Virus record (IMG/VR): IMGVR_UViG_3300022707_005255
Location: 1 to 46,312 of that record
Source of the DNA: a virus
Length of the DNA: 46,312 nt
Direction: 5' to 3' (one strand)
Shown here piece by piece: positions 8,225 to 16,244 of the stretch. The number at the start of each line of letters is the position of its first letter. The stretch's first letter is position 1. The translations under genes and the position numbers were made by a program. Below the pieces are notes generated by a model. It was not told where the DNA came from, made no database searches, and was given only the letters and a program-made list of their open reading frames with translations.

Positions 8225-8542
8225 ATGTCGAATATCGTTACAGCTTTAAATGAGCTGACTATACCGACAGCTGGCACAGCAGTTCAAATAACACCCACTG
8301 CTATCCAAGCTCATTCTATTAGTATCGAGGCTGACGCATTGAATACGGGAAAGGTTTATATTGGCCTATCCACCGTAGACAGCGACAACTATATAATGGC
8401 TTTAGAGAAAGGAGAACAGTTAGAAATAGAAGCTGCGCTTATACGTGGTAACTCGGAAGTGTTTACACTGAGTGACTACTTTGTAGATACTGAAACCAAC
8501 GGTAACACGGTGCATGTTTCCTATCAGCATAGAAGGAAATAA
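8225..8542 (+). CDS. Small beta-rich structural protein (105 aa)
   Basis: It starts 4 nt after the previous stop. Beta strands dominate (AHSISIEADALNTGKVYIGL, then DNYIMALEKGEQLEIEAA). The pattern of one strand-rich domain ending in HVSYQHRRK is similar to that of small proteins in podovirus head and tail gene sets. It is probably a virion component. No named family is claimed. Confidence 0.6.
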   Translation: MSNIVTALNELTIPTAGTAVQITPTAIQAHSISIEADALNTGKVYIGLSTVDSDNYIMALEKGEQLEIEAALIRGNSEVFTLSDYFVDTETNGNTVHVSYQHRRK

Positions 8543-8545
8543 ACC

Positions 8546-9100
8546 ATGTCGATTAAGAAGAGGTTTAAAACAGGTTCGGGCGGAATAGCCTTCACCATTT
8601 TTCAACCTGACTTCGGCACGGCTCCCACTGCAGACTCCTCAAACGACACAATCACTTTCACTTCCACTGACTCCACCATTGATATAACCGGTTCCGCATC
8701 CACCGACACTCTCGACTTCACTCTCAATGCAGCCAATGTAACCTCTGCTTCTCCGGGCTTTACCTGGGGACGCCAAGGCGATGTTGTGGCTAATACCTGG
8801 CTTCTTAATGATGGTGTGCCTAGTAATAAGGCGGGTCGTACTATGGCTCTCACAGGACCTCAGGTGGTGCGAGTATTTGTTGCTAGCGAAAATGAAGATA
8901 CATATGAAATAGAAGTATTTGAACATGAGGGCGATGAAGTTAACCTCACTTCTCTAGGCACAGTTAGTATTGTAGCGGTACGTAGAGATAGTTTTACAGT
9001 TGCTTTTAATGGGACCGAAGATAGACAATTGGCAATTAAATTAATTACGGGTACAGCCAGAAACATAGTGGTTGGAACGCAGTTAAAGGGAACCACCTAA
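8546..9100 (+). CDS. Head-fibre or decoration-like protein (184 aa)
   Basis: It has two parts. The N-terminal third is Thr/Ser/Asp-rich and repetitive (DTITFTSTDSTIDITGSAST), as in fibre shafts. The C-terminal part (from about residue 70) looks like a compact beta domain: FTWGRQGDVVANTWLLNDGV, then MALTGPQVVRVFVASENEDT. This second domain recurs in fibre or head-spike proteins of other phages as far as I recall. A surface-exposed trimeric protein is a reasonable guess. It ends in TAATG, coupling it to the next gene. Confidence 0.55.
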   Translation: MSIKKRFKTGSGGIAFTIFQPDFGTAPTADSSNDTITFTSTDSTIDITGSASTDTLDFTLNAANVTSASPGFTWGRQGDVVANTWLLNDGVPSNKAGRTMALTGPQVVRVFVASENEDTYEIEVFEHEGDEVNLTSLGTVSIVAVRRDSFTVAFNGTEDRQLAIKLITGTARNIVVGTQLKGTT

Positions 9101-9795
9101 TGAGTAAAGTTTTACGAAATGATACTCTCAGTGATATCATCATTGATGACACTGGTATAACTATTGGTGTAGGAGCACCCAACCAATACACAATTCCACC
9201 TCAAGATTATTTATTATGGGCAGCTAGCTCTGACATCACCACTGAAGTGACTGCAGGTAACATTGTAGTGAAAGACTCTGTTGGTGACTTAAATGCCACT
9301 GATGGTAATAACTATCTAGAATATACAGACACTGCTTTTAATGAGCGATTTTTAAGTGAACCTGAACGCAGTAACACCCTCACCAAAAAGAACGTTCAAG
9401 AAGCCATTGAAGAGGTTAAGGACCTAGTTTTTTCTGACAGCGGAGTTCTTAAGGATATACCTTGCTTGGCTTCTGTGGCCATAGGAGAAGCTGTTAGAAT
9501 GGTGTCTGGAACTGCTGAAGAAGCCATAGCCACAAGTGCAGCAGGGGCCAATGTAATGGGAGTGGTGCAAGCTAAATCATCCTCAGTGCTCTGTGATATA
9601 AGAGTGTCGGGCGTCACTTCATCCATTTTTGCGGGATTGGATGATACAAAAGCATATTTTCTGTCGGATATCACAGCAGGGCTACTAACCACCACACCTC
9701 CTACAGCTGCTGGCAGTGTTATAATAAGGGTGGGCAATCCATTTGATGGAACCAAAATGCTTGTGAACAAAGGAATAAGGATTAAGAGATCATGA
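9100..9795 (+). CDS. Structural protein with decoration-type C-terminal domain (231 aa)
   Basis: The N-terminal segment has IPPQDYLLWAASSDITTEV and a helical linker (TKKNVQEAIEEVKDLVF). The C-terminal domain (about residues 125-231) runs from VAIGEAVRMVSGTAEEA to GSVIIRVGNPFDGTKMLV. A very similar plan is seen at the end of the gene at 10167-10997: a strand with GxAVxMVS, a GV(V/A)xA segment, a VSGVxxxFxGL turn, and TTPPTAAGS. Such domains resemble capsid decoration (DUF2190-like) folds. The start overlaps the previous stop. Confidence 0.6.
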   Translation: MSKVLRNDTLSDIIIDDTGITIGVGAPNQYTIPPQDYLLWAASSDITTEVTAGNIVVKDSVGDLNATDGNNYLEYTDTAFNERFLSEPERSNTLTKKNVQEAIEEVKDLVFSDSGVLKDIPCLASVAIGEAVRMVSGTAEEAIATSAAGANVMGVVQAKSSSVLCDIRVSGVTSSIFAGLDDTKAYFLSDITAGLLTTTPPTAAGSVIIRVGNPFDGTKMLVNKGIRIKRS

Positions 9796-10145
9796 CAAAA
9801 AAGAAGAAATCAGCTAAGACCGAGTATCAAGATCCAGCCTCTATTGGGCAAATTCCCCCGGTACAATATTGGAAGTGGAGGCTCTCTATAGAAGAGATGC
9901 AGCACTCCGATACTAGGCGAGAAGTGACCATGATGCACTTCAGATTGAAGGAAAAAGAAATTGAAAACAATACCATGCAGTTAAGTTTTTTGCGTAATAA
10001 AATCAAAGAGAAGATAGCTGATCAAGAAAAATATAAAACAGAGTATGATACTATAGTGAAAGAGATCGAGGAGGAACTCAACCTCACTTTAAAAGACTGC
10101 ATCATAGACGAATATACATTTGAGGTTAAGAAGCTCGATCCATAA
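9792..10145 (+). CDS. Coiled-coil protein in the head/fibre cluster (117 aa)
   Basis: ATGA overlap with the previous gene. After a short basic start it has a PPVQYWKWRLSIEEM segment and then a long charged heptad-like helix (residues about 35-85). It could be an assembly chaperone or a linker of a neighbouring fibre, as is common for short coiled-coil genes next to fibres. No family is recognised. Confidence 0.6.
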   Translation: MTKKKKSAKTEYQDPASIGQIPPVQYWKWRLSIEEMQHSDTRREVTMMHFRLKEKEIENNTMQLSFLRNKIKEKIADQEKYKTEYDTIVKEIEEELNLTLKDCIIDEYTFEVKKLDP

Positions 10146-10166
10146 ACATGACCAAGGAGAAAAAAC

Positions 10167-10997
10167 ATGGCCGAAATTAAAATTTTAAAGATTGATTCAG
10201 ATGGGTTATCCCTAGAGCACACAGGCTCCGCTGATGATCTTACAATGAATCAGTATACAGTTGATGGTGGTTTAGTTGCCAGCTCAACTGGTATTGACAT
10301 GAACAATGGAACAATCATTGACTCTGATAATATCAGTTTCACTGATCCTGCCACTGATGGTCTTACACAGACTGCTGGTGTTGTTGCTGCAGATGATCTC
10401 ATGGCTAAAGAGCGTGAGAATCTAATGACAACTGCTGGATCAGTTACATTTCCTACTATTACAGATGATGCAGGTGAAGTAGATTCTTTACGTCTTCCTC
10501 AACTTGCTGGAACACCTACAGCTACACCTACTACTGGCGGAGAAGGTCACTTAGTATGGGATAGCACCAATGACAAGATGTATGTTTGGGATGGTGCTGC
10601 ATGGAGTAACAACTTCTCAGAGTCTGATGAAACTAACAAAGTGGTTAATGACTACACTGCTGACGAGGCACTCACTGCTAACGACATGGTGTATATCAGT
10701 GCTGCTGACAATGTGTCTAAAGTAGACTCATCTGGTTCTGGTATTGCTACTAGAGCTGTAGGATTTGCTAAGACAACTGTAATTGACACTGCTGCTGTTG
10801 AAGTTTGTAGTGAAGGTGTTCTAACTGGATTCAGTGGTTTAACTGCTGGAGACAGAATGTTTGCTGACCCTGCTACAGCTGGATTAATCACTAACACCAC
10901 ACCTGTTGGAGCTGGTAATACCATCGTTCAAGCTGGATATGCCAAGAATACAACAACACTTCACATCCACATCGAGCAACTAGGTAGACGCGTTTAA
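10167..10997 (+). CDS. Fibre/decoration protein with shared C-terminal domain (276 aa)
   Basis: The N-terminal half is a strand-rich shaft-like region (DLTMNQYTVDGGLVASSTGID) followed by GEGHLVWDSTNDKMYVWDG. This last is the short (V/W)-x-D-x-x-x-(K/N)-x-(L/M)-x-x-(F/W)-x-G motif often found at fibre heads and also present in the gene at 16245. The C-terminal 110 residues resemble the C-terminal domain of the 9100-9795 product (DMVYISAADNVSK, GFSGLTAGDRMFADP, TTPVGAGNTIVQAGYA). AAGGAG precedes ATG 10167. It is probably a virion surface protein. Confidence 0.65.
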   Translation: MAEIKILKIDSDGLSLEHTGSADDLTMNQYTVDGGLVASSTGIDMNNGTIIDSDNISFTDPATDGLTQTAGVVAADDLMAKERENLMTTAGSVTFPTITDDAGEVDSLRLPQLAGTPTATPTTGGEGHLVWDSTNDKMYVWDGAAWSNNFSESDETNKVVNDYTADEALTANDMVYISAADNVSKVDSSGSGIATRAVGFAKTTVIDTAAVEVCSEGVLTGFSGLTAGDRMFADPATAGLITNTTPVGAGNTIVQAGYAKNTTTLHIHIEQLGRRV

Positions 10998-11011
10998 CTA
11001 GGAGTAATTAA

Positions 11012-11455
11012 ATGGTTGATAAGGTTAAACCTTTGGGATTTGAAACATCAATTGATGGATCACAAGACTTACCACTTCCCACTGAATTTAATCCCAATGA
11101 GGATTATCTTGCAGTAAAAGGAATAGCCTTTGAAAACCAAGACACCTTTAGAGCCGAGAAAGTTGGGGGCATGTTAGCTTTAACTGTCCCTGACTCCTCA
11201 TTTAAACCCTCCTTTTTTACCAGTGGTCCAAATATAGGCGAGCTAGAATTTCTCGAACTATTTGAAGGAGCCACTCAAACAACACCTAATAGACGAGCTA
11301 GAATAGACATGACTTATGATGGCAGTCAAAATCCAACTATAGAAGTTCTTAAAGTATATGACCCAGCTGACGGCACTACAATTTTACGCACAATCACACT
11401 CACCCTCACTTGGGTTACGAATGAAATAACAAAAATTACGGAAGTCACTACATGA
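11012..11455 (+). CDS. Structural protein, beta-rich (147 aa)
   Basis: An AGGAG site precedes ATG 11012. The protein has a Pro/Asp-rich N-terminus (DLPLPTEFNPNEDYLAV) and a C-terminal beta sheet ending in TITLTLTWVTNEITKITEV. It is in the head/tail structural set and overlaps the next gene by ATGA. No family is recognised; a virion role is inferred from neighbours. Confidence 0.6.
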   Translation: MVDKVKPLGFETSIDGSQDLPLPTEFNPNEDYLAVKGIAFENQDTFRAEKVGGMLALTVPDSSFKPSFFTSGPNIGELEFLELFEGATQTTPNRRARIDMTYDGSQNPTIEVLKVYDPADGTTILRTITLTLTWVTNEITKITEVTT

Positions 11456-12519
11456 TTAATAGCATTCTAAAAGTGGTTCGCGGCATCGTGAAGATTCGCG
11501 GCGATGATGGAACCATAGCTGATGTAGTAACTCGCGGTGATGGTAAGAAAGCTATAGCTGTTGATGGATCTTTTACTGCTGAGATTGACGAACTTTTAGG
11601 ACAAGACAACTTTCCTGATAGTAACTTTACTATCACAGCTGCTCCAACCACTTCTGATTCTATTAGAGTGCAGATATCAGACCTCTCCATTGATGTGACA
11701 ATAACAGCCACTGCCACTGAGAATGGTGATGCAGATAAGATGGCCACTCTTGTAGTGACCACTCTAAATGCTGACTCAACTTTTAATACATCTTTTGAGG
11801 CTACAAAAGTTTTAGATAATCCAATAATTCATATAGGATCTATTATATGGGCAGAGGCTGGCCAACATAATGATGTTAATGATCTTACAGTGACCACTCC
11901 TGTAGCTGTGACAGTTGCAGTGTCGGTGTTTGATACTAAGATATTGATACGAAAAAAAGTTGTATCATTAGGTAGAGATGCCAGAGATAGACGAGTGGGT
12001 ATACTAGCCATTTCTGGAGATGTCCGTACAAAAGCTGGAACAGTAGATGAAGTGATGGTTGATTTTGCTAAGAATGCTGGAAGCTCAGATCTATTGGTAG
12101 ACGGTAGTAGCACTGCTGTTACATTCACTTTTAATGCAGATGCAGATGATGATCTCACTCTAACTAGTATTAGAATGTTGGCTACAAGTAACGGAACAAT
12201 TAAATTTGCACAGTTCCTATCTAAAAATACTACTCTTACTAATGGAGTAGAAATAAAAATTACAGCTAATTCTAAAGTATTAACTCTTCCTCTTATAAAG
12301 AATACCGAAGACTTTAGAAATCTCTTTGCTTTAGAACGAGGAATATTTGATCTTCAACAATTACCTTCAGGTAATAACCTAGTTGCAGACTTTTTTCCTC
12401 TAGGCTCAGCTGTATTAAAAGCAGGAAGTTCAGATAAAATTGAAATAAAGATACAAGATGATTTATCTACAGGTGTAGCAAGTAATTATGAATGTTTAAT
12501 ATCAGCCTTTAAAGGATAA
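11452..12519 (+). CDS. Structural protein with two beta regions (355 aa)
   Basis: ATGA overlap with the previous gene. The N-terminus carries two GDDGT/GDGKK turns, then a Thr/Val/Ala beta domain (residues about 60-170, SIDVTITATATENGDADKM). The C-terminal half has another beta domain (about 200-355; VTFTFNADADDDLTLTSIRM). Nothing catalytic is seen. Size and composition suit a head fibre or a collar/tail accessory. Unrecognised. Confidence 0.6.
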   Translation: MINSILKVVRGIVKIRGDDGTIADVVTRGDGKKAIAVDGSFTAEIDELLGQDNFPDSNFTITAAPTTSDSIRVQISDLSIDVTITATATENGDADKMATLVVTTLNADSTFNTSFEATKVLDNPIIHIGSIIWAEAGQHNDVNDLTVTTPVAVTVAVSVFDTKILIRKKVVSLGRDARDRRVGILAISGDVRTKAGTVDEVMVDFAKNAGSSDLLVDGSSTAVTFTFNADADDDLTLTSIRMLATSNGTIKFAQFLSKNTTLTNGVEIKITANSKVLTLPLIKNTEDFRNLFALERGIFDLQQLPSGNNLVADFFPLGSAVLKAGSSDKIEIKIQDDLSTGVASNYECLISAFKG

Positions 12520-12522
12520 TGT

Positions 12523-12852
12523 ATGGCTTGGAATGAACTTAAGATATCTAAATCAGTCACAGCTGGAACAAAAGCAGCAACTACGATAACTCCTGCAAAT
12601 GGAAAAATTGTAACAGTAGGAGTCTTTAAAGGAGAGGCTGCATTCACTGCGATTTCTTCTGTGATGTTAATTTGGGATTATCAAGGAGCTGGGGAAACCT
12701 GTATATGGACTGTTAAAGGTTCTGGATCTATGCCCTTTAAACATATAATCACTGACGCAGATGGAACTAAAAAACTTGCAGTTTGTCTTGATAACGGAGA
12801 AGCATCAGATATAGTAATGAGCGGTTTCGCTGATGTCTATGTAAAGGATTAA
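12523..12852 (+). CDS. Small beta-rich structural protein (109 aa)
   Basis: It begins four bases after the preceding stop. A beta-sandwich-like pattern (KIVTVGVFKGEAAFTAISSV, then ETCIWTVKGSGSMPFKHII) is visible. Like its neighbours it is probably a small virion protein. It is not similar enough to the other small beta proteins to call a paralogue by eye. Confidence 0.55.
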   Translation: MAWNELKISKSVTAGTKAATTITPANGKIVTVGVFKGEAAFTAISSVMLIWDYQGAGETCIWTVKGSGSMPFKHIITDADGTKKLAVCLDNGEASDIVMSGFADVYVKD

Positions 12853-12854
12853 CC

Positions 12855-13223
12855 ATGCCTAAAACAAAAATAGTATTATTTGGCCCATGTGGGGCTAGGA
12901 TTGTAACCACATCAAATCCTAAGAAGTACAGAAAATATAAGAACGCCATGGTGAACCCCAGTCTCGAATCTGTGAGAGGTATTCCGCCACATTTCTGGAT
13001 GCGTAAAAACGGTATAATTGTAGAGATGAGCCGTCCCAGAAAGCTAGCTCGATTGGCTCGCATTGACGCCATGACCCGCTTACAATGGGGCCCAAGGCCC
13101 ACAGGCATACTATGGCTCATAGCTAGCACCTGTGGTATACTTGGTGCAGCAGCTGGCTATTCAGCCAGTAAGTGGGAGATTGCAGATTGGCTAATAAAGT
13201 CACTACAAACACTATATTCGTAG
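12855..13223 (+). CDS. Tail/adaptor-region protein with C-terminal membrane segment (122 aa)
   Basis: The first 80 residues are basic and begin KTKIVLFGPCGARIVTTSNP. A clear hydrophobic stretch follows (GILWLIASTCGILGAAAGYSA, about residues 91-110), consistent with one transmembrane helix near the end. A membrane segment among virion genes is odd. It could be an ejection component or a small assembly factor. The gene overlaps the next by about 37 bp. Confidence 0.6.
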   Translation: MPKTKIVLFGPCGARIVTTSNPKKYRKYKNAMVNPSLESVRGIPPHFWMRKNGIIVEMSRPRKLARLARIDAMTRLQWGPRPTGILWLIASTCGILGAAAGYSASKWEIADWLIKSLQTLYS

Positions 13224-13480
13224 ATACGGGAAATTCAGCTCTCACAGATTTTCCCACTAAGATAGTAGGGATCTTTATGACAGCCACTTCAGCTGACTCC
13301 ACCTTCGAACTAAAAGAAAACAATGTAGCTCAAGATGATAAGGTCACATTAATTCAAACCCTTTCTGATCCAACAACTCACATGAGGCTGATGGATCATC
13401 CTCTCGTTTTCCCCAATGGTGTCTTTGTGGGCACAGTCACAGCTGGGGGCAAGCTCACCCTACAATATATAAGGACTTAA
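13187..13480 (+). CDS. Small beta-rich structural protein, likely TTG start (97 aa)
   Basis: An in-frame GTG exists at 13172, but TTG 13187 is preceded by GGGAG with about 8-nt spacing and yields MANKVTTNTIFVDTGNS, a normal-looking start. The body is beta-rich (KIVGIFMTATSADSTFELKE, KLTLQYIRT). It overlaps the preceding gene and ends just before the adaptor. It may be a stopper-type tail completion protein, but that is conjecture. Confidence 0.5.
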   Translation: MANKVTTNTIFVDTGNSALTDFPTKIVGIFMTATSADSTFELKENNVAQDDKVTLIQTLSDPTTHMRLMDHPLVFPNGVFVGTVTAGGKLTLQYIRT

Positions 13481-13481
13481 T

Positions 13482-14768
13482 ATGGCTCAAGACTTTAGAG
13501 ACTTTAAAGATATCCAAGATGCCATCATGGACCAACTTAAGTACCAGCAGTCAGATACTGTAAGTCGCTCACGCATTAAACGTGACATCAATATGATTTA
13601 TGATCAAGTGATAATGTTCAAAAAGTGGTGGTGGGCCAAAGGGCAAACAGCTGCCCGAATAGAACCTTTCGTTAATGATGGCACTGTGACAGCAACTGAA
13701 GACAGCACCACCATTACATTTAGCACAGCTCCCACCACATCTAAAACCAATCACTACATTAATATTAGCGCCAGCCTAGAGGTGTACCGCATCACAGCCC
13801 ACACAGCAAACTCCACCACAGCCACCATTGAAGTGGCATATACAGAGGTCACCACCACAAGTTCTGCATATAAGATGTGGAACCCAGTGATAGATTTGCC
13901 CACCGATTGTAGAGAAGTGGATGTTGTGTGGACTGACTTTCTTAATGAGCCACTTCGTGCTGAAGGTCCCGCTAAAATAAGAGAGCTCATGGCAGCCACT
14001 AGGTGGACTGTGCAAGGACGACCGCGCCATTATGCAGTGTTGGATTATTTTACCCCAACAACTCCTGAAGTGGAAGCAGATAGGATACGACAACTTCTTG
14101 TTCATCCTGCCATACTTGATAGACCAACTCAAATTAAAATTGACTATATAAAAGAAAATTCATCTTTAGATGCTGACACCGATGAGCCGATCATGCCCAT
14201 AGAAGACCGCATGGTGCTTTATTATGGGGCTTGTGCAGAAGCTTGGCATCGCGAACGCGACCCAGAAGCAGCTGCCCGCTACGATGTGAAGTTCCAACAA
14301 CGGTTGGCTCAAATGGCTGGTAAACAACAAGACTCTATGGACACCATGAAGCTTCACTCGAGTAAGATTTACTTAGACGGAAAGAGACGATCTCAAAAAA
14401 AAAATTTCCCTTTCGCCGAGGCTAACATCTTCTCAGATTGTTCGGAGGACAAATTGGTAGTTTTTGAAGAAGTAAGCTTGAATGATAATCAAATTGTTCC
14501 TCAAGCCATAATCACAGAAAATAAGAAAGCGTTATTCGTTAAGTATCATATCCGAAGAGGAAATGGAAATGCAGAGACGGGCGAAATATTTATAGCAGTG
14601 CCCACCGATTTATCTGATGTGGCCTACAGTCCCACCACTGTTGAAGTGGGCGAGACTGGCGTGACACTGATTGGCGCTGTGAGCGGTGTCAATGTACAAC
14701 TTCTATATACAACCACCTCTACTGGAACACCTGCCTCCATGCTCTTTTGGGCGATTGGACCAGACTGA
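13482..14768 (+). CDS. Head-tail adaptor-like protein with extra C-terminal beta domain
   Basis: A 428-aa protein. The N-terminal helices (DFKDIQDAIMDQL, then IKRDINMIYDQVIMFKKWWW) followed by a beta insert and the segment IDLPTDCREVDVV are typical of podovirus adaptor or gp11-like proteins that join portal to tail. PIMPIEDRMVLYYGACAEAW is the usual late helix. After about residue 320 comes a second beta module (VKYHIRRGNGNAETGEIFIA to LLYTTTSTGTPASML) also seen in the products at 14768 and 20176. The adaptor should occur as a 12-mer below the portal; the appended module would then ring the tail neck. Confidence 0.65.
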   Translation: MAQDFRDFKDIQDAIMDQLKYQQSDTVSRSRIKRDINMIYDQVIMFKKWWWAKGQTAARIEPFVNDGTVTATEDSTTITFSTAPTTSKTNHYINISASLEVYRITAHTANSTTATIEVAYTEVTTTSSAYKMWNPVIDLPTDCREVDVVWTDFLNEPLRAEGPAKIRELMAATRWTVQGRPRHYAVLDYFTPTTPEVEADRIRQLLVHPAILDRPTQIKIDYIKENSSLDADTDEPIMPIEDRMVLYYGACAEAWHRERDPEAAARYDVKFQQRLAQMAGKQQDSMDTMKLHSSKIYLDGKRRSQKKNFPFAEANIFSDCSEDKLVVFEEVSLNDNQIVPQAIITENKKALFVKYHIRRGNGNAETGEIFIAVPTDLSDVAYSPTTVEVGETGVTLIGAVSGVNVQLLYTTTSTGTPASMLFWAIGPD

Positions 14769-16213
14769 TGAGTATACTAGCAAGAAAATTTAGAGAGCTA
14801 ATTAATCTAGCTACAAGAACTGCTGCTCCTAGTGATGTCGACCAGGGTGATATATGGTCTGAAGATGACGGTGCACGATCAATTCTTAAATATTTTGATG
14901 GAGTTGACACTAAGGATATCTCACAAGGAATTCAGGGACCTAGCAGCTCAACTGATAATGCTCTTGCACGATGGGATGCCGGTACAGGAAATCTTATTCA
15001 AGACAGCACTGTAATCGTTAGTGATGCAGGAGCCATGACAGGCATCACAGATCTCACTGCTTCAGGAACTGTAACAGCCACCACTCTTACAGGCACTGTG
15101 AGTACAGCATCTCAACCAAACATTGATCATGATTCTCTCTTAAATTTTGTTACAAATGAGCATATAGACCACACCACAGTGGATATCGCAACAGCAGCTG
15201 CTGACGGTTTATCTGGCGGTGGAGATATATCAGCTACAAGAAATATAGCTGTGCAAATTAATGGGGTGACAGATTTACCAGCTCCAGCTGTGGGTGACGA
15301 ATTACTCATCTCAGACATCGATAATAGTAATGCTTTACGGAAAGCTGATTTGGCGTCCATTGTAAATTTAGCTGATCATGACCAACTAATTAACTTTGTG
15401 GGTAATGACCACATTGACCACACAACAGTGGACATTGCTACCGCAGCTAGTACAAGCGGACTATCTGGCGGTGGTGACATCAGTGCCACTCGTAACATAG
15501 CCATTGATATTAATGGTACAGGTGACTTAGCAACCCCGGCCATAGATGATGAACTCTTGTTGGCTGACACTGACGATAGTAATAATCTTAAAAAGGCTGA
15601 CATCGCATCCATAGTGAACCTAGCCGACCATGACGCTCTCACCAACTTTGTAGCCAATCAACACGTAGATCACACCACAGTGGAAATTGCCACTGCAGCT
15701 AACACTAGTGGTCTTACAGGTGGTGGAGACATAACCGCCACTAGAAACATTGCAGTGGATATTAATGGCACCTCTGACAAAGCAACTCCCATAGCAGCAG
15801 ATGAAATTATATTAGCTGATAGCGCAGATAGCAATAACAATAAGAAGGCCGACATTGGCTCCATGTTTAATGCAATCTATGGGGCCACAGTGACGGCGGC
15901 TCAGCTAACTTCAGTGGCACTGGCGGATAACCAAGCAGCAGCTGCAGACGTGGTTACATTTGATGATGCTCAAACAGCAATTGTGGCCGATTATTCTCTT
16001 ATACGAGGATCAGCCAATGTTGAATGTGGTCAATTATATATTACAAATGATGGATCAACCGCGAACGTAGCTCTCTCTGCTTCTACTACAGGAAGCTTAG
16101 GTGTCACATTCAGCGCTGATATAAGTGGCGGCACAGTTCGCTTACGGTATACTAGTACAAGTACGGGCACAGCGCCCACATTTCAATTTTCCAGTAGAAC
16201 CTGGGCAAGTTGA
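14768..16213 (+). CDS. Tail fibre with three tandem shaft repeats
   Basis: ATG 14768 overlaps the adaptor stop (TGATG) and gives a 481-aa product starting MSILARKFRELI. Near residues 120-370 an approximately 83-residue unit is repeated three times (starts near 15130, 15376 and 15628). Each copy has NFVxNxHIDHTTVxIATAA, GLSGGGDISATRNIA and DSNNxKKADIxS. HIDH and SGGGDI repeats are hallmarks of fibre shafts. The C-terminus ends with the beta module shared with the adaptor and the protein at 20176. It likely forms a trimeric fibre attached near the tail; the shared module may serve as its docking or receptor-contact part. Confidence 0.8.
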   Translation: MSILARKFRELINLATRTAAPSDVDQGDIWSEDDGARSILKYFDGVDTKDISQGIQGPSSSTDNALARWDAGTGNLIQDSTVIVSDAGAMTGITDLTASGTVTATTLTGTVSTASQPNIDHDSLLNFVTNEHIDHTTVDIATAAADGLSGGGDISATRNIAVQINGVTDLPAPAVGDELLISDIDNSNALRKADLASIVNLADHDQLINFVGNDHIDHTTVDIATAASTSGLSGGGDISATRNIAIDINGTGDLATPAIDDELLLADTDDSNNLKKADIASIVNLADHDALTNFVANQHVDHTTVEIATAANTSGLTGGGDITATRNIAVDINGTSDKATPIAADEIILADSADSNNNKKADIGSMFNAIYGATVTAAQLTSVALADNQAAAADVVTFDDAQTAIVADYSLIRGSANVECGQLYITNDGSTANVALSASTTGSLGVTFSADISGGTVRLRYTSTSTGTAPTFQFSSRTWAS

Positions 16214-16244
16214 TGATAACTTTTAGATATGGGGATTGGGAACT

